Positions 9,611-18,933 of a stretch of DNA of 64,000 nucleotides are shown here, piece by piece. The first letter of the stretch is position 1. The number at the start of each line of letters is the position of its first letter. Source of the DNA: Lysinibacillus composti (GTDB taxonomy: Bacteria; Bacillota; Bacilli; Bacillales_A; Planococcaceae); the NCBI RefSeq assembly GCF_016908465.1, contig NZ_JAFBDY010000002.1:124001-188000 (forward strand), read 5' to 3'. The notes beneath the pieces were generated by a model. The model saw only the letters and a program-made list of their open reading frames with translations, searched no databases and was not told the origin of the DNA. A program made the position numbers and the translations under genes.

Positions 9611-10513
9611 ATGAAAGATGTCTATTTATTTAGTGGATTTTTAGGTAGTGGTAAGACTTCTATGTTAGTAGATGTGATTAGACAGATAAAAGAAGTGGGA
9701 CTCAAACCTGCTGTTTTGATGAATGAATTTGGAAAACTTCCATTTGATTCACAAAGTGTAGAAGAAGACGTTCCGTTAAAAGAAATGTTAGAAGGGTGTA
9801 TATGTTGCTCGGGTGCGGAAAAAACAGAAGCTCAAATTCAATCTCTTTTGATGGATTCTGATTTTGATGTGCTAATCATTGAAACAACAGGCGTAGCACA
9901 TCCTGTAGAGGCATTAGATGCGGTTTATTCACCCTTATTTGCTAAGCAGTTGAACATAAAGGGAATTGTCACGGTTGCAGATAGTAAGCTTTGGTTAAAT
10001 CGTGAACAGCTAGCGCCGCAAGTTCGTTCTTTATTTTTAGAACAGATCCGCCATGCGCATTTATTAATAGCTAATAAAATGGATTTATTAACTGAATCAG
10101 AACAATCAAAAGTCGTATTTGAATTACAGGGCGCAAACCCGCATGCATTTATTTTACAAACAACTAAAGGGCGTGTCCCAATTAAGTTACTTGAAAATCT
10201 TCAAGCTACTGTCAGACCAGCAAAAGATGATGTCCATTCTGCTCACATTGGTAAACACCTACACTTAAGTTCACGTTTAGTGGAGTTTACATCTAGTTTT
10301 ACTATTGAGCAGTTTGAAAAATGGATCAGCACATTACCAAGTACAGTTTATCGTGTAAAGGGCTATGTTCCAATAGAAGGAGTACGAAATCCTTTTCTTT
10401 TCCAATATGCTTATGGTTTAGTTCAGTGGCTTCCTGAATACGTAAAAATGGCTCCTCAAATTGTCATAATCGGTGACGATGTTCAAAACGTTGAAATAAT
10501 AGGGGATAAATAA
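9611..10513 (+). CDS. CobW/G3E family GTPase (putative metal chaperone)
   Basis: The 300-aa G3E GTPase has the P-loop GSGKT at 12-16, the metal-binding GCICC at 62-66, ETTG near 97 and the guanine-specificity NKMD near 152. Proteins with the CxCC motif bind zinc or cobalt and pass metal to client enzymes; the client here is unknown. The C-terminal CobW domain is short (about 90 residues). It stands alone between two terminated genes. I looked for a Zur operator upstream and saw none that is convincing. Confidence 0.85.
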   Translation: MKDVYLFSGFLGSGKTSMLVDVIRQIKEVGLKPAVLMNEFGKLPFDSQSVEEDVPLKEMLEGCICCSGAEKTEAQIQSLLMDSDFDVLIIETTGVAHPVEALDAVYSPLFAKQLNIKGIVTVADSKLWLNREQLAPQVRSLFLEQIRHAHLLIANKMDLLTESEQSKVVFELQGANPHAFILQTTKGRVPIKLLENLQATVRPAKDDVHSAHIGKHLHLSSRLVEFTSSFTIEQFEKWISTLPSTVYRVKGYVPIEGVRNPFLFQYAYGLVQWLPEYVKMAPQIVIIGDDVQNVEIIGDK

Positions 10514-10739
10514 TTATCGTAATATTATTGTAAAATATGAAAAAAAGTTGTTTTACTAAAATTCTGTCAATAGCTTTATAGTGGAAATAACGTATTCGAT
10601 TGGATATAGCTGTAAATATTAATACTTAAAAAGCCTTAATAGATTTGAGATCTAAGTTGGATTGTCACTCCTCCCAAATTATGGACCAATTATTACGAAT
10701 TTTGTGTTATATGATTGTCTTTGAGAGGAGGAGTACAAA

Positions 10740-11714
10740 ATGAAAAAATGGATCGCAACATCGTTTTGTGCAGTAGCATTATTCGCAACATCTTTTACTT
10801 CAGCAAATGCAGCAAGTGTAAATGAAGATATGAAAAATGATTCAAATCTTCAAAACTTCCAAATTATTAAGTGGGATAATCATAATGGATTTGTATTACG
10901 TTCAATCCAAAAGCTTTCTATACATAATGGACAATTAACTTTTAATTCTTTTGAAGATTTTATAAATGAAACATTAAAAGAGCTTCAAGGATATAAAGGG
11001 TTCCAAATTAATAAAATAGTTAAAGAAGTACCAAATACTAATGAAACAGCAAAAGAAGTACCTACACCGACTTCTGTTAATAAAGAAACTACTAATCAAG
11101 TAGAAGAAAAAGAGGCAGCTCCTACGGTAACAAAACCTGTAGAAACACCTGCTAAACAAACGCCTGTTAAAGAAACACCTGTTAAAGTAGAACCGGTTAA
11201 ACAGACACCAAATACACAAGCACCAGTTCCAAATAATAACGGTTCAAACAATAACACAACAACAAATAATACAAATTCAAATCAACAACAAGTAGAAGCA
11301 CCTGTTACAAAACCGTCTACTACTTCAAATCAATCATTCTCACAGTTTGAACAACAAGTGGTAGATTTAACAAATGCAGAACGTACAAAAGCAGGTTTAA
11401 AACCTCTTCAAATTTATGCGCCTTTAATGGCAGTAGCACGTGATAAATCAGAAGATATGGCTCGTAATAATTATTTTTCTCATACAAGTCCAACTTACGG
11501 AAGCCCATTTGATCAAATGAGATCTGCAGGAATTTCGTACCGTGCTGCTGGAGAAAACATTGCACAAGGTCAAAGGTCACCGCAACAAGTAGTACAAGCT
11601 TGGATGGATTCACCTGGTCACCGTCAAAACATTTTAAACCCAAGCTTTACGCATATTGGTGTAGGGTTTGTTGAGAATGGATACTATTGGACACAACAAT
11701 TTATCCAAATGTAA
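10740..11714 (+). CDS. secreted CAP/SCP-domain protein (YkwD-like)
   Basis: The 324-aa protein has a signal peptide ending near ANAAS (about residue 26), an uncharacterised N-terminal region of about 70 residues (SIQKLSIHNG, FINETLKELQGY), a Pro/Thr/Asn linker with repeated KETPVK-like units (about 95-195) and a C-terminal CAP domain (about 198-324). CAP signatures are NAERTKAGL, YFSHTSPTYGSP, GENIAQGQ and MDSPGHRQNIL. It is related to B. subtilis YkwD; the biochemical function of bacterial CAP proteins is unsettled. GAGGAGGAG precedes the ATG. Confidence 0.9.
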   Translation: MKKWIATSFCAVALFATSFTSANAASVNEDMKNDSNLQNFQIIKWDNHNGFVLRSIQKLSIHNGQLTFNSFEDFINETLKELQGYKGFQINKIVKEVPNTNETAKEVPTPTSVNKETTNQVEEKEAAPTVTKPVETPAKQTPVKETPVKVEPVKQTPNTQAPVPNNNGSNNNTTTNNTNSNQQQVEAPVTKPSTTSNQSFSQFEQQVVDLTNAERTKAGLKPLQIYAPLMAVARDKSEDMARNNYFSHTSPTYGSPFDQMRSAGISYRAAGENIAQGQRSPQQVVQAWMDSPGHRQNILNPSFTHIGVGFVENGYYWTQQFIQM

Positions 11715-11737
11715 TAGTTTACTAAATTATTATTTTT

Positions 11738-11780
11738 AAGATGGTCTTGTAAGCTGATAATGCTTATAAGACCATCTTTT
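11738..11780 (+). terminator. intrinsic terminator after the CAP-domain gene
   Basis: A 17-bp stem with one or two mismatches begins with AAGATGGTCTT and ends with AAGACCATCTT, followed by a T run. Confidence 0.85.
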
Positions 11781-11895
11781 GTTTGTGTTATAATTTTATT
11801 AAAATGGTTCAGATCAGTTTTTCTATTCTTATTAGCAATTTGTGTTTTTATTAAAGTAATTGTATATTGCGACACGCAACTTGTTAAAAGTAAGT

Positions 11896-12099
11896 CTACT
11901 TTACTTTTTCTTCAATATTATCATCGTCTATTTTAAATTCTTCAGTTACATGATCAACTACATCTTTAGTAGAACCTTTAAATTCCTTTATGGTCTCTCC
12001 AACCGCTCGCCCTAGTTGGGGTAATTTTGACGGTCCAAAAAGAATTAATGCGATCATTAATATTATAATTAATCCGGGTATTCCTATTGACTGTATCAT
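11896..12099 (-). CDS. tatA: Sec-independent (twin-arginine) translocase subunit TatA
   Basis: The 67-aa protein has the TatA/E layout: a short N-terminal helix ([14 protein letters not shown]), the conserved [15 protein letters not shown] hinge and amphipathic helix, and an acidic tail. TatA forms the protein-conducting pore for folded, twin-arginine substrates together with TatC. AAGGAGAG lies upstream of the ATG. No tatC is seen in this window, so the gene is either an isolated copy or its partner is elsewhere. Confidence 0.92.
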   Translation of the reverse strand: MIQSIGIPGLIIILMIALILFGPSKLPQLGRAVGETIKEFKGSTKDVVDHVTEEFKIDDDNIEEKVK

Positions 12100-12830
12100 G
12101 CTGTCTCTCCTTATACCTTAAAATTTTATTCAGAAAACTCTAGACGGATTTTGAAACAATTATTTTTATATGTTCTTTATGAAACGAAGATATTTATAAT
12201 ATAAAAATGGAGATGCAAATATTAGTGTTACCAAAAAGGCATTTGTTATAATAATTAATCTTTTACGGATTTCGGTGAATGTTAAATGATAGTGAAGGAT
12301 TATTTCTATACATCCAATTTTTATTAGATATTCTATAAAAGCTACGGAATAGGTGTGATATCCTTCTTTGTTTTGTTAAGAGAAGTGCGGAATCAAAATA
12401 ATGGTCAAAAGTAAGGAAACCATAATAATTGTACAGATGTATTTTTAATATCAAGCGTTAATAATTTAAATCAAGCTTGCCGAGGCGTAATTGTTTATTT
12501 TATGTTAAAATCGTGTTTGTACATTTTTAATTAGTAACCCTACTTGTTATAGCCTTATTACATATGATATTCGTCATAAAGGGTCGAGATGTATGTGCTG
12601 TTATTAGTTATTCAAATAAGGTCTAAAACTGAAATTAGGTTAATGAATTATGCTGAATTTCTATGTCCTTAGTTGTCATAAGAATATATTGTTGGTAAAA
12701 GCAAACTTTTAAAACATGTATTTTAAGGAACAGCATGCGAATTTATTAAAAAGCCTTAGCATAAATTGGTAATTAGAGCAGATACACTACATAAATATTT
12801 TAAGTTTTTCATGATGATAGGAGAATAAGT
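12100..12830. other. 731-bp gap, possible decayed membrane-protein gene
   Basis: No intact gene is visible. On the minus strand, two short open stretches in different frames (about 12170-12440) give a protein-like string, GYHTYSVAFIEYLI, and a hydrophobic end, LIIITNAFLVTLIFASPFL. This resembles the tail of a membrane protein broken by frameshifts and stops, but the evidence is thin. The right part probably carries the murG promoter. Confidence 0.3.
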
Positions 12831-13907
12831 GTGAAACAAAAATCAATTATTTTAACAGGTGGCGGAACAGCAGGACACGTTTCGTTAAATCAAGCAATTA
12901 TCCCTTCTTTAATAGAAGAAGGGTATGATGTTCATTATATCGGTTCTCATGATGGAATTGAAAAAGAGTTAATTTCAGGTGCTTTTCCGAATATACCCTA
13001 TCATAGTATTTCAAGTGGAAAGTTAAGACGTTATTTTTCAATGAAGAATTTTACCGATCCATTTAAAGTATTAGCGGGTATTGGTCAGGCTTTAGCCGTC
13101 ATTAGAAAAGTGAAACCAACGATTATTTTTTCAAAAGGTGGCTTCGTATCTGTACCAGTTGTCATTGCTGCAAAATTGTCGAATATTCCGGTTGTTATTC
13201 ATGAATCTGATGTAACCCCAGGATTAGCAAATAAAATTGCATTGCCATTTGCATCCCATGTTTTTACAATTTTTCAAGAAACACTTAAATATCTTCCAAG
13301 TGACAAATCAACTTGTACAGGTTCGATTGTACGTCAAGAATTATTCCAAGGTAATAAAAGTCGGGGTAAGGAACTGTGTGATTTTAAAGACGACAAAAAG
13401 ATTTTGCTTATCATGGGTGGAAGTTTAGGCTCTGTCGTGTTAAACGATGCATTGCGAAGTAATTTACCTGAGTTATTAGTGAACTATAATGTCATTCATT
13501 TATGTGGAAAAGGTAATGTGGATCAATCACTTAGAAGTATGCAAGGTTACAAACAGTTTGATTATGTAACCAATGAACTTTCCGATTTATTATATGCAGC
13601 TGATTTTGTTGTATCTCGAGCTGGTTCAAATTCTATTTTTGAGTTCTTAGCATTGAAGAAACCGATGCTTCTTATTCCTTTATCAGCTTCTAAAAGTCGT
13701 GGGGATCAAATCTTAAATGCAAACATCTTCAATAAACAAGGGTTTGCCCAAGTGTTAGAAGAAGAGCTTTTATCGAAAAAAACATTTATGAAGGCTATTC
13801 AATCATTAGTAGCGCAACAAGATGAAATGATAGATTCGATGTTAAATGCAGAAAGTCCAAAAACGCCTGATGAGATGGTAAAACTCATCACACAATACGA
13901 GAAATAA
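12831..13907 (+). CDS. murG: UDP-GlcNAc:lipid I N-acetylglucosaminyltransferase MurG
   Basis: MurG adds GlcNAc to lipid I to make lipid II at the inner face of the membrane. The 358-aa GT28 protein has the N-terminal GGGTAGHV loop (about 10-17), SGKLRRY, FSKGGFVSVPVVIAA, HESDVTPGLANKI, the UDP-GlcNAc-binding LIMGGSLGS and SRAGSNSIFEFL. The GTG start follows ATAGGAG. It stands alone rather than in a dcw division cluster; some Bacillales keep murG here, near arlRS and odhAB, or have two copies. Confidence 0.92.
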   Translation: MKQKSIILTGGGTAGHVSLNQAIIPSLIEEGYDVHYIGSHDGIEKELISGAFPNIPYHSISSGKLRRYFSMKNFTDPFKVLAGIGQALAVIRKVKPTIIFSKGGFVSVPVVIAAKLSNIPVVIHESDVTPGLANKIALPFASHVFTIFQETLKYLPSDKSTCTGSIVRQELFQGNKSRGKELCDFKDDKKILLIMGGSLGSVVLNDALRSNLPELLVNYNVIHLCGKGNVDQSLRSMQGYKQFDYVTNELSDLLYAADFVVSRAGSNSIFEFLALKKPMLLIPLSASKSRGDQILNANIFNKQGFAQVLEEELLSKKTFMKAIQSLVAQQDEMIDSMLNAESPKTPDEMVKLITQYEK

Positions 13908-13909
13908 AA

Positions 13910-13945
13910 AAAACGACAAAATCTATTATAGATTTTGTCGTTTTA
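13910..13945 (+). terminator. intrinsic terminator after murG
   Basis: A 15-bp perfect stem (AAAACGACAAAATCT and its complement) with a 5-nt loop ends in TTTT. Confidence 0.85.
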
Positions 13946-14159
13946 TTGTACTTGATTCAAAATTGTTTAACTATACGAAATGAAAAGTATTAGTTACCAT
14001 AGTCAACTTAGATTTCTTTTTTGCATATTAAGATATGCTCTGTTGTAATTGGATTAGTTAATTAAGAATTGCCGACCACTAGTGTGGTACTAAGTTTTAA
14101 TTGAATAAACTATGCCGCGAATCGTAACATTATATTAAAAATAGCCTCAGCTTTTCTAA

Positions 14160-14711
14160 TTAACAGATTTCTTGTTCTTCTTCTTTTTGTTCATCATTAG
14201 CAGTAACTAAGTAGAACAAATCTTTTGGTATTTTAAATAGATCAAACTTTACTTCTCCAGCGTTAATTTCTTCATAAAGGGCTGGATGTGTATCCTCTGC
14301 ACTTATTACATAAGGCAATTTTAAGGAGGCGCGTTTCGATTTTTCATTTTCCTTACGAATTCGAAGGAAAACCGTATGGAAATTATGTTCAAAGAATAGT
14401 TCATTTAAAAATTCTTTTTTAGCTACTTGATTGTATCCCTTTCCTTGAAAAGGTAATCCAATCCATGTTCCAAGAAATCCAGCGCCATCTTGTATGTCAT
14501 ATAAACTGATTGTACCGATTGGTTGACCCCAATCATCTGTAATCGTTCTCGAAATCGTCTTACCTAGTTGCTCTTCTTCGAGCAATTGTTTAGTCATAAA
14601 TAAATACTCTTCAGCAGATGTTGCCTTTTGTCGAACATACGGGAAGACGGATGGGTGGATTAGTAATTGGTATAGTTCGTTTGTTTCAGAAAGATCACGG
14701 TGTTTTAACAA
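14160..14711 (-). CDS. GNAT family N-acetyltransferase
   Basis: The 183-aa protein has the GNAT fold order: an N-terminal strand/helix region (HRDLSETNELYQLLIHP), central strands with GTISLYDI and the acetyl-CoA loop GLPFQGKGYNQVAK, a RimJ-like variant of Q/RxxGxG/A. The acceptor is unknown. It starts with TTG after AAGGAGGCG. The acidic C-terminal tail (EQKEEEQE) is unusual. A GNAT gene between murG and arlR is, as I recall, also present in Staphylococcus. Confidence 0.8.
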   Translation of the reverse strand: MLKHRDLSETNELYQLLIHPSVFPYVRQKATSAEEYLFMTKQLLEEEQLGKTISRTITDDWGQPIGTISLYDIQDGAGFLGTWIGLPFQGKGYNQVAKKEFLNELFFEHNFHTVFLRIRKENEKSKRASLKLPYVISAEDTHPALYEEINAGEVKFDLFKIPKDLFYLVTANDEQKEEEQEIC

Positions 14712-15112
14712 TTTAAACGCCTCCTTTTTTAGGATATTTGTTTCACTTCATGTAGAAGAAGTTTTCCCACTTTAGAAAGAGAGTGAGAACAATGTCGAAT
14801 ATTAAAAATCACAAGACAGAAGTTAATAATAAACAATTTAAACCTAAAAATCTAGAGGTTAAACTAAGGGAAAATAAATTTTTTTATTTCGTCACAAAAA
14901 GGAGCGATTAACTATTTTATAAAAATATTTTATGCATTTATTTTATTATAAAAACCCAATTTCGGACAATATTTTTCTCGAAAAAAACAATTATTTCTTT
15001 GTAAATTTTGTGAACGCAAAATCGATTTTTGTTAAGGAAAGGTTAATGTTGAATTCATTGTATGCAAAGAATTATGATAGAATAAATTAAACAAAAAAAG
15101 GACGGATTCCCG
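14712..15112. other. divergent intergenic region before dapF
   Basis: It contains a possible 39-codon ORF (listed separately), a very AT-rich core, and a plausible sigma-A promoter for dapF: TTGAAT (15049-15054), 18 bases, TATGAT (15073-15078). Confidence 0.45.
14792..14911 (+). CDS. possible 39-aa basic small protein
   Basis: An ATG at 14792 opens a 39-codon frame giving a Lys/Asn-rich peptide beginning MSNIKNHKTEV and ending VTKRSD. A GAGAGTGAG stretch upstream could serve as ribosome binding site. It is divergent from the GNAT gene. I recognise no family; codon content is AT-driven, so this could be chance. Confidence 0.3.
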   Translation: MSNIKNHKTEVNNKQFKPKNLEVKLRENKFFYFVTKRSD

Positions 15113-16078
15113 ATGAAAAAAACACTTTTAAAGGTTCATGGATCAGGAAATACATTTTATTTATATAATTCAGAAAATGAACAAGAATTTGATTGGGTAC
15201 TGTTAACAAAATGGCTTTGTAAAAAAGAAAACGAAGGCGGGGCTGATGGACTGTTATTAGTTGTTCCTTCACAATCAGCAGATGCGAAAATGCGAGTTAT
15301 CAATGCAGATGGTTCGGAAGCTTCAATGTGTGGGAATGGCTTGCGATGTGTTGCACGATTCGTTTGTGAGAAATTAGGCAAAGAAGAAGCAATCATTGAA
15401 ACGATGAAGGCGAACTTACACGTCAAAAAAGAACAATCACTTTTTGAAGATCTACCTACTTATGCTGTTGAAATTTCACCAGTATCTTTTTTACTAAATA
15501 CTTTACCCATGCAGTATAAAAATCAAACACAAATTCAGCATGAAACTATAAAAGAATTTCACCCTTCTATTGAGTACACAGCTGTTTCAGTGCCAAATCC
15601 ACATTTAATAGGGATTGTTGATGTCCATTATATTCAAAATATTTCGCATCAACAATCTTTAGCGGAATATTTGAATGGAGAAAATGAATATTGTATAGAT
15701 GGAATAAATGTAAGTTATGTGTATCCAATGAAAAATGATACAATTTTTGTTCGTACTTTTGAAAGAGGCGTTGGTTTTACAAATGCATGTGGAACGGCTA
15801 TGACTGCCTCTGCCTTAGTATCAAAACAAAATGGAATTGTAAATTCAGCAGAGGTCCTAGTCTATAATCCGGGTGGGTTTGTTAAGTGTAAGGTGTCCCA
15901 AAAAGAAGAACAATATCAGTTAACATTAATTGGTAATGCTACTGTAGTAGCTGAATATGGTATAGAAATCGAAGAACATCAATACAAATTTGTAAGTCGA
16001 AAAGAGACAGGTGAACAAATTCAATATCAAAGATGTATTGATTACGTTAAGAAAGAAACAGAAGTAGTATTAAGTTAG
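15113..16078 (+). CDS. dapF: diaminopimelate epimerase DapF
   Basis: DapF converts LL- to meso-diaminopimelate for lysine and cell-wall synthesis. The 321-aa protein carries both active-site cysteines: Cys73 in SMCGNGLRC and Cys226 in NACGTAM, each in the family context (NADGSE before the first; RTFERGVGFT before the second). PNPHLI is also typical. It is longer than common DapF proteins because of a C-terminal extension of about 35 residues. AAAGGACGG precedes the ATG. It is followed after 27 bases by a cyclase gene, so the two may share a transcript. Confidence 0.93.
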   Translation: MKKTLLKVHGSGNTFYLYNSENEQEFDWVLLTKWLCKKENEGGADGLLLVVPSQSADAKMRVINADGSEASMCGNGLRCVARFVCEKLGKEEAIIETMKANLHVKKEQSLFEDLPTYAVEISPVSFLLNTLPMQYKNQTQIQHETIKEFHPSIEYTAVSVPNPHLIGIVDVHYIQNISHQQSLAEYLNGENEYCIDGINVSYVYPMKNDTIFVRTFERGVGFTNACGTAMTASALVSKQNGIVNSAEVLVYNPGGFVKCKVSQKEEQYQLTLIGNATVVAEYGIEIEEHQYKFVSRKETGEQIQYQRCIDYVKKETEVVLS

Positions 16079-16105
16079 CCAGTGATTTAAAAGGTGGTGA
16101 AATAA

Positions 16106-18139
16106 TTGAACAATCAATTTCTAACGGAAGAACAATTTAATTTACTATTTAAAAATAGTAAAAACTTCGTATTTTTTATAAAAAAGAATCCTGATGACTA
16201 TGAATATGTTTATATTAATGATTCTGCAAAAGAAAAGTTACTTTCGGGAAATGTTTGTGGAAAAAATTTATCTGATGTTATGCCACCAATTCAATATGAA
16301 ACAATACGTGAAAATTATGATCGAGCAATTGACAGCGGAAAACAGATTGAATATCAAGATTATATATATCTAGATAATGAAGTTAGGAAATATGAGTCTA
16401 CTGTTTTTCCATCTTTTTTAGATGGAGATATTTACTTATTAACTATTACAAAAGAAATCTCTTATGACCGAGATGTTGATGATAAATACTTATTTATGCG
16501 CTCTGTCTTTTTCCATTCATTCCTTTCAACTGTATTAATATCAAATGATGGGCGTTTACTTGAGGCGAATCCACAATTTTTAAATGATTTTAATATTAAC
16601 ATTGACGAAGTACGTGGTAGAGGATTTTTAGAACTTCCTATTATTAATCAAAAGAATGTTGAACAGTTAAAAAATTATTTTTCACAAGCTCATAATGGGA
16701 TCACTTTATCTTCTAAATTAATAACATTTATTGATGGGGAAGGGGAGTTAAGAAGCTTTACTGCTACCTTCACACCTTTGTTAAAAGGTGAAAAAGAAGT
16801 GATTGCAGTTTTTATTATCTTGCAGGAAATTACCCATTATATTCGTCAAGAAAAGGCATTAAGAGTAACTTCAAATGGGTTAAATAACTTTAAAAATGCC
16901 CTTAACAATGCTGCAGAGGTTTCAATTACAAATATCAATGGTGTCATGATTGATGTCAATGATCGTTTTATTGAGCAAACTGAGTTTTCACGTGAAGAAC
17001 TGATTGGAAGTACGCATCGTCTTATTAATTCACGTTACCATACGAAGGGATTTTTTGATAATCTTTGGAAAACCATTAATAGTGGTGAAGTTTGGCGCGG
17101 TGAAATATGTAACCGGACCAAATATGGTGTTACTTATTGGGTAGATTCGACAATTATCCCATTAGTCGATGAAAATGGGCAAATTGAACAATATCTTTCT
17201 ATTAATTTTAATATAACTGAAAAGAAACGCATGCTAACAGAATTACACAATATAGAAAATATGTTTAAAATGATTACCGAAAATACAAATGATTTAATCG
17301 TCATTACAAATGAAGATGGAATTATCCAATTTGCTTCAAGTGCATATTGTAAAAAGCTTGGTTATACGGTAGAAGAATTAATTGGCCAATTTTATACTCA
17401 AATTTTAACTAAAGAGAGTAAGGAAATTTGGAATGCAGAGTTATATAACTTAACAGGTAACTCAAAAATTGAACTGATTCATGAATCTAAAGAAGGTATC
17501 TGTTTATGGACAGAATGTAACTACACTGTTGTAAATAATTATCTTCGAAATAATGGTAGCCAAATTATTATGGTATCTCGTGAAATTACAGAACGTAAAG
17601 AATTTGAAAATAAATTACTATTTTTAGCTTACCACGATACACTAACACATTTACCAAATCGTAGATATATTCAAAAAGAGTTTCCATACTTCCTTGAGAA
17701 GGCAAAGTCCAATAAGGAATCGATTGCTGTTCTTTATGTTGATGGAGATAATTTTAAAACAGTCAATGATCGATTTGGACATGATGTTGGTGATGAATTC
17801 ATAAAGCAATTTGGTAAAGCCCTATCCAAGAGTGTACGTTATCAAGATTTAGTCGTTCGAGTTGGCGGAGATGAATTTGTGTTAGTCATAACGGGATTAA
17901 ATCTAAATAAGACATATCGCGAACAACAATTACAACATATTATTAATCGAATAAAAGAAAATTTAAAAGTAGGATGGAGTATTGGGGGAAATCACTTTTC
18001 TCCAACCTCATCAATGGGGATTTCGTTCTATCCAGATCACGGCTCTACTTTGGATGAATTAATGGATTGTGCAGATCGCGCATTACACGATATAAAGGTC
18101 ATCTCAAAGGATAGCTATAAAATTTATACTCATGAATAA
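16106..18139 (+). CDS. multi-PAS diguanylate cyclase (GGDEF)
   Basis: This 677-aa cytoplasmic protein appears to have four PAS-like regions (about 8-120, 130-245, 262-375 and 385-498) and a C-terminal GGDEF domain (about 505-677). The third PAS has the Aer-type signature HRLINSRYHTKGFF and YWVDSTIIPL. The GGDEF motif is intact at 587-591, and the inhibitory RxxD site is present at 578-581, exactly five residues upstream. It should therefore make cyclic-di-GMP from GTP with product inhibition. No transmembrane segment is seen. The TTG start follows AAGGTGGTG. Confidence 0.9.
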   Translation: MNNQFLTEEQFNLLFKNSKNFVFFIKKNPDDYEYVYINDSAKEKLLSGNVCGKNLSDVMPPIQYETIRENYDRAIDSGKQIEYQDYIYLDNEVRKYESTVFPSFLDGDIYLLTITKEISYDRDVDDKYLFMRSVFFHSFLSTVLISNDGRLLEANPQFLNDFNINIDEVRGRGFLELPIINQKNVEQLKNYFSQAHNGITLSSKLITFIDGEGELRSFTATFTPLLKGEKEVIAVFIILQEITHYIRQEKALRVTSNGLNNFKNALNNAAEVSITNINGVMIDVNDRFIEQTEFSREELIGSTHRLINSRYHTKGFFDNLWKTINSGEVWRGEICNRTKYGVTYWVDSTIIPLVDENGQIEQYLSINFNITEKKRMLTELHNIENMFKMITENTNDLIVITNEDGIIQFASSAYCKKLGYTVEELIGQFYTQILTKESKEIWNAELYNLTGNSKIELIHESKEGICLWTECNYTVVNNYLRNNGSQIIMVSREITERKEFENKLLFLAYHDTLTHLPNRRYIQKEFPYFLEKAKSNKESIAVLYVDGDNFKTVNDRFGHDVGDEFIKQFGKALSKSVRYQDLVVRVGGDEFVLVITGLNLNKTYREQQLQHIINRIKENLKVGWSIGGNHFSPTSSMGISFYPDHGSTLDELMDCADRALHDIKVISKDSYKIYTHE

Positions 18140-18151
18140 GAGTTTCTATTT

Positions 18152-18200
18152 AAAAAGGAACCGCGTTTTAAGGTAAACTTAAAGCGTTGGTTCTTTTTAT
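18152..18200 (+). terminator. intrinsic terminator after the PAS-GGDEF gene
   Basis: A long imperfect stem (AAAAAGGAACC pairing with GGTTCTTTTT) is followed by TTATT. Confidence 0.75.
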
Positions 18201-18258
18201 TATTGAAAAATTTAATGGAAACAAATTTCAATTAGTAGGGTAAATTCGAGGTGATAAT

Positions 18259-18933
18259 ATGAAGAAAAAACTATTAATAATAGAAGATGAGATAAGTATA
18301 GCTCGTTTCCTAGAACTCGAATTAAAACACGAACAATTTGATGTTACATTAGTACATGATGGTCGTGAAGGATTAGTTCGTGCTTTAGAACAGACTTATG
18401 ATTGTATCTTGCTTGACGTCATGTTACCGTCTCTAAATGGGATTGAGGTATGTCGTAGAGTAAGAGCACAAACAGATGTCCCCATTATATTATTAACTGC
18501 ACGAGATGCTGTTATGGACCGTGTTGCAGGATTAGATGCAGGAGCAGATGATTACATTGTAAAGCCATTTGCGATTGAGGAACTACTTGCGCGGATTCGT
18601 TCCATTTTTAGAAGGGTAGAACGTAACGATGGTAATGAAGATGTTTTACAAGTTCGACAACTGTTGATCTATCCAAACTCCTATGAAGTGTATTTTGAAG
18701 GTAATAAAATCGAACTTACAAAAACCGAGTATGATCTATTAAAATTACTGTGTGAAAATAAAAATAGGGTTTGTACTCGGGAGATGATCTTAGAAACAGT
18801 TTGGGGGTATGAGACGGAAATTGAAACAAATGTTGTAGATGTTTATATTAGACATTTGCGGGCCAAATTAAAAACGGAACAGAACCCCTATATCGAAACT
18901 GTAAGGGGGGTAGGTTATGTGGTGAGAGAATGA
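18259..18933 (+). CDS. arlR: OmpR-family response regulator (ArlR type)
   Basis: The 224-aa regulator has a receiver domain (1-118) with phospho-acceptor Asp53 in LLDVML, Thr80 and Lys102 in VKPF, and a winged-helix DNA-binding domain (about 130-224) ending [23 protein letters not shown] precedes the ATG. Its stop overlaps the kinase start by 4 bp (ATGA). The order murG - GNAT - arlRS - odhAB matches Staphylococcus aureus as I recall it, where ArlRS controls adhesion, autolysis and virulence genes; the regulon here is unknown. Confidence 0.85.
   Translation: MKKKLLIIEDEISIARFLELELKHEQFDVTLVHDGREGLVRALEQTYDCILLDVMLPSLNGIEVCRRVRAQTDVPIILLTARDAVMDRVAGLDAGADDYIVKPFAIEELLARIRSIFRRVERNDGNEDVLQVRQLLIYPNSYEVYFEGNKIELTKTEYDLLKLLCENKNRVCTREMILETVWGYETEIETNVVDVYIRHLRAKLKTEQNPYIETVRGVGYVVRE

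Noticed and set aside
10514-10540. TCGTAAT-TTATTGTA stretch resembling a Zur box after the CobW-type gene
   Set aside because: The right half does not match the ATTACGA half-site, and it lies downstream of the GTPase gene rather than in its promoter.
12263-12454. 63-codon minus-strand ORF in the tatA-murG gap
   Set aside because: No ribosome binding site; at most part of a decayed gene described under the gap entry.
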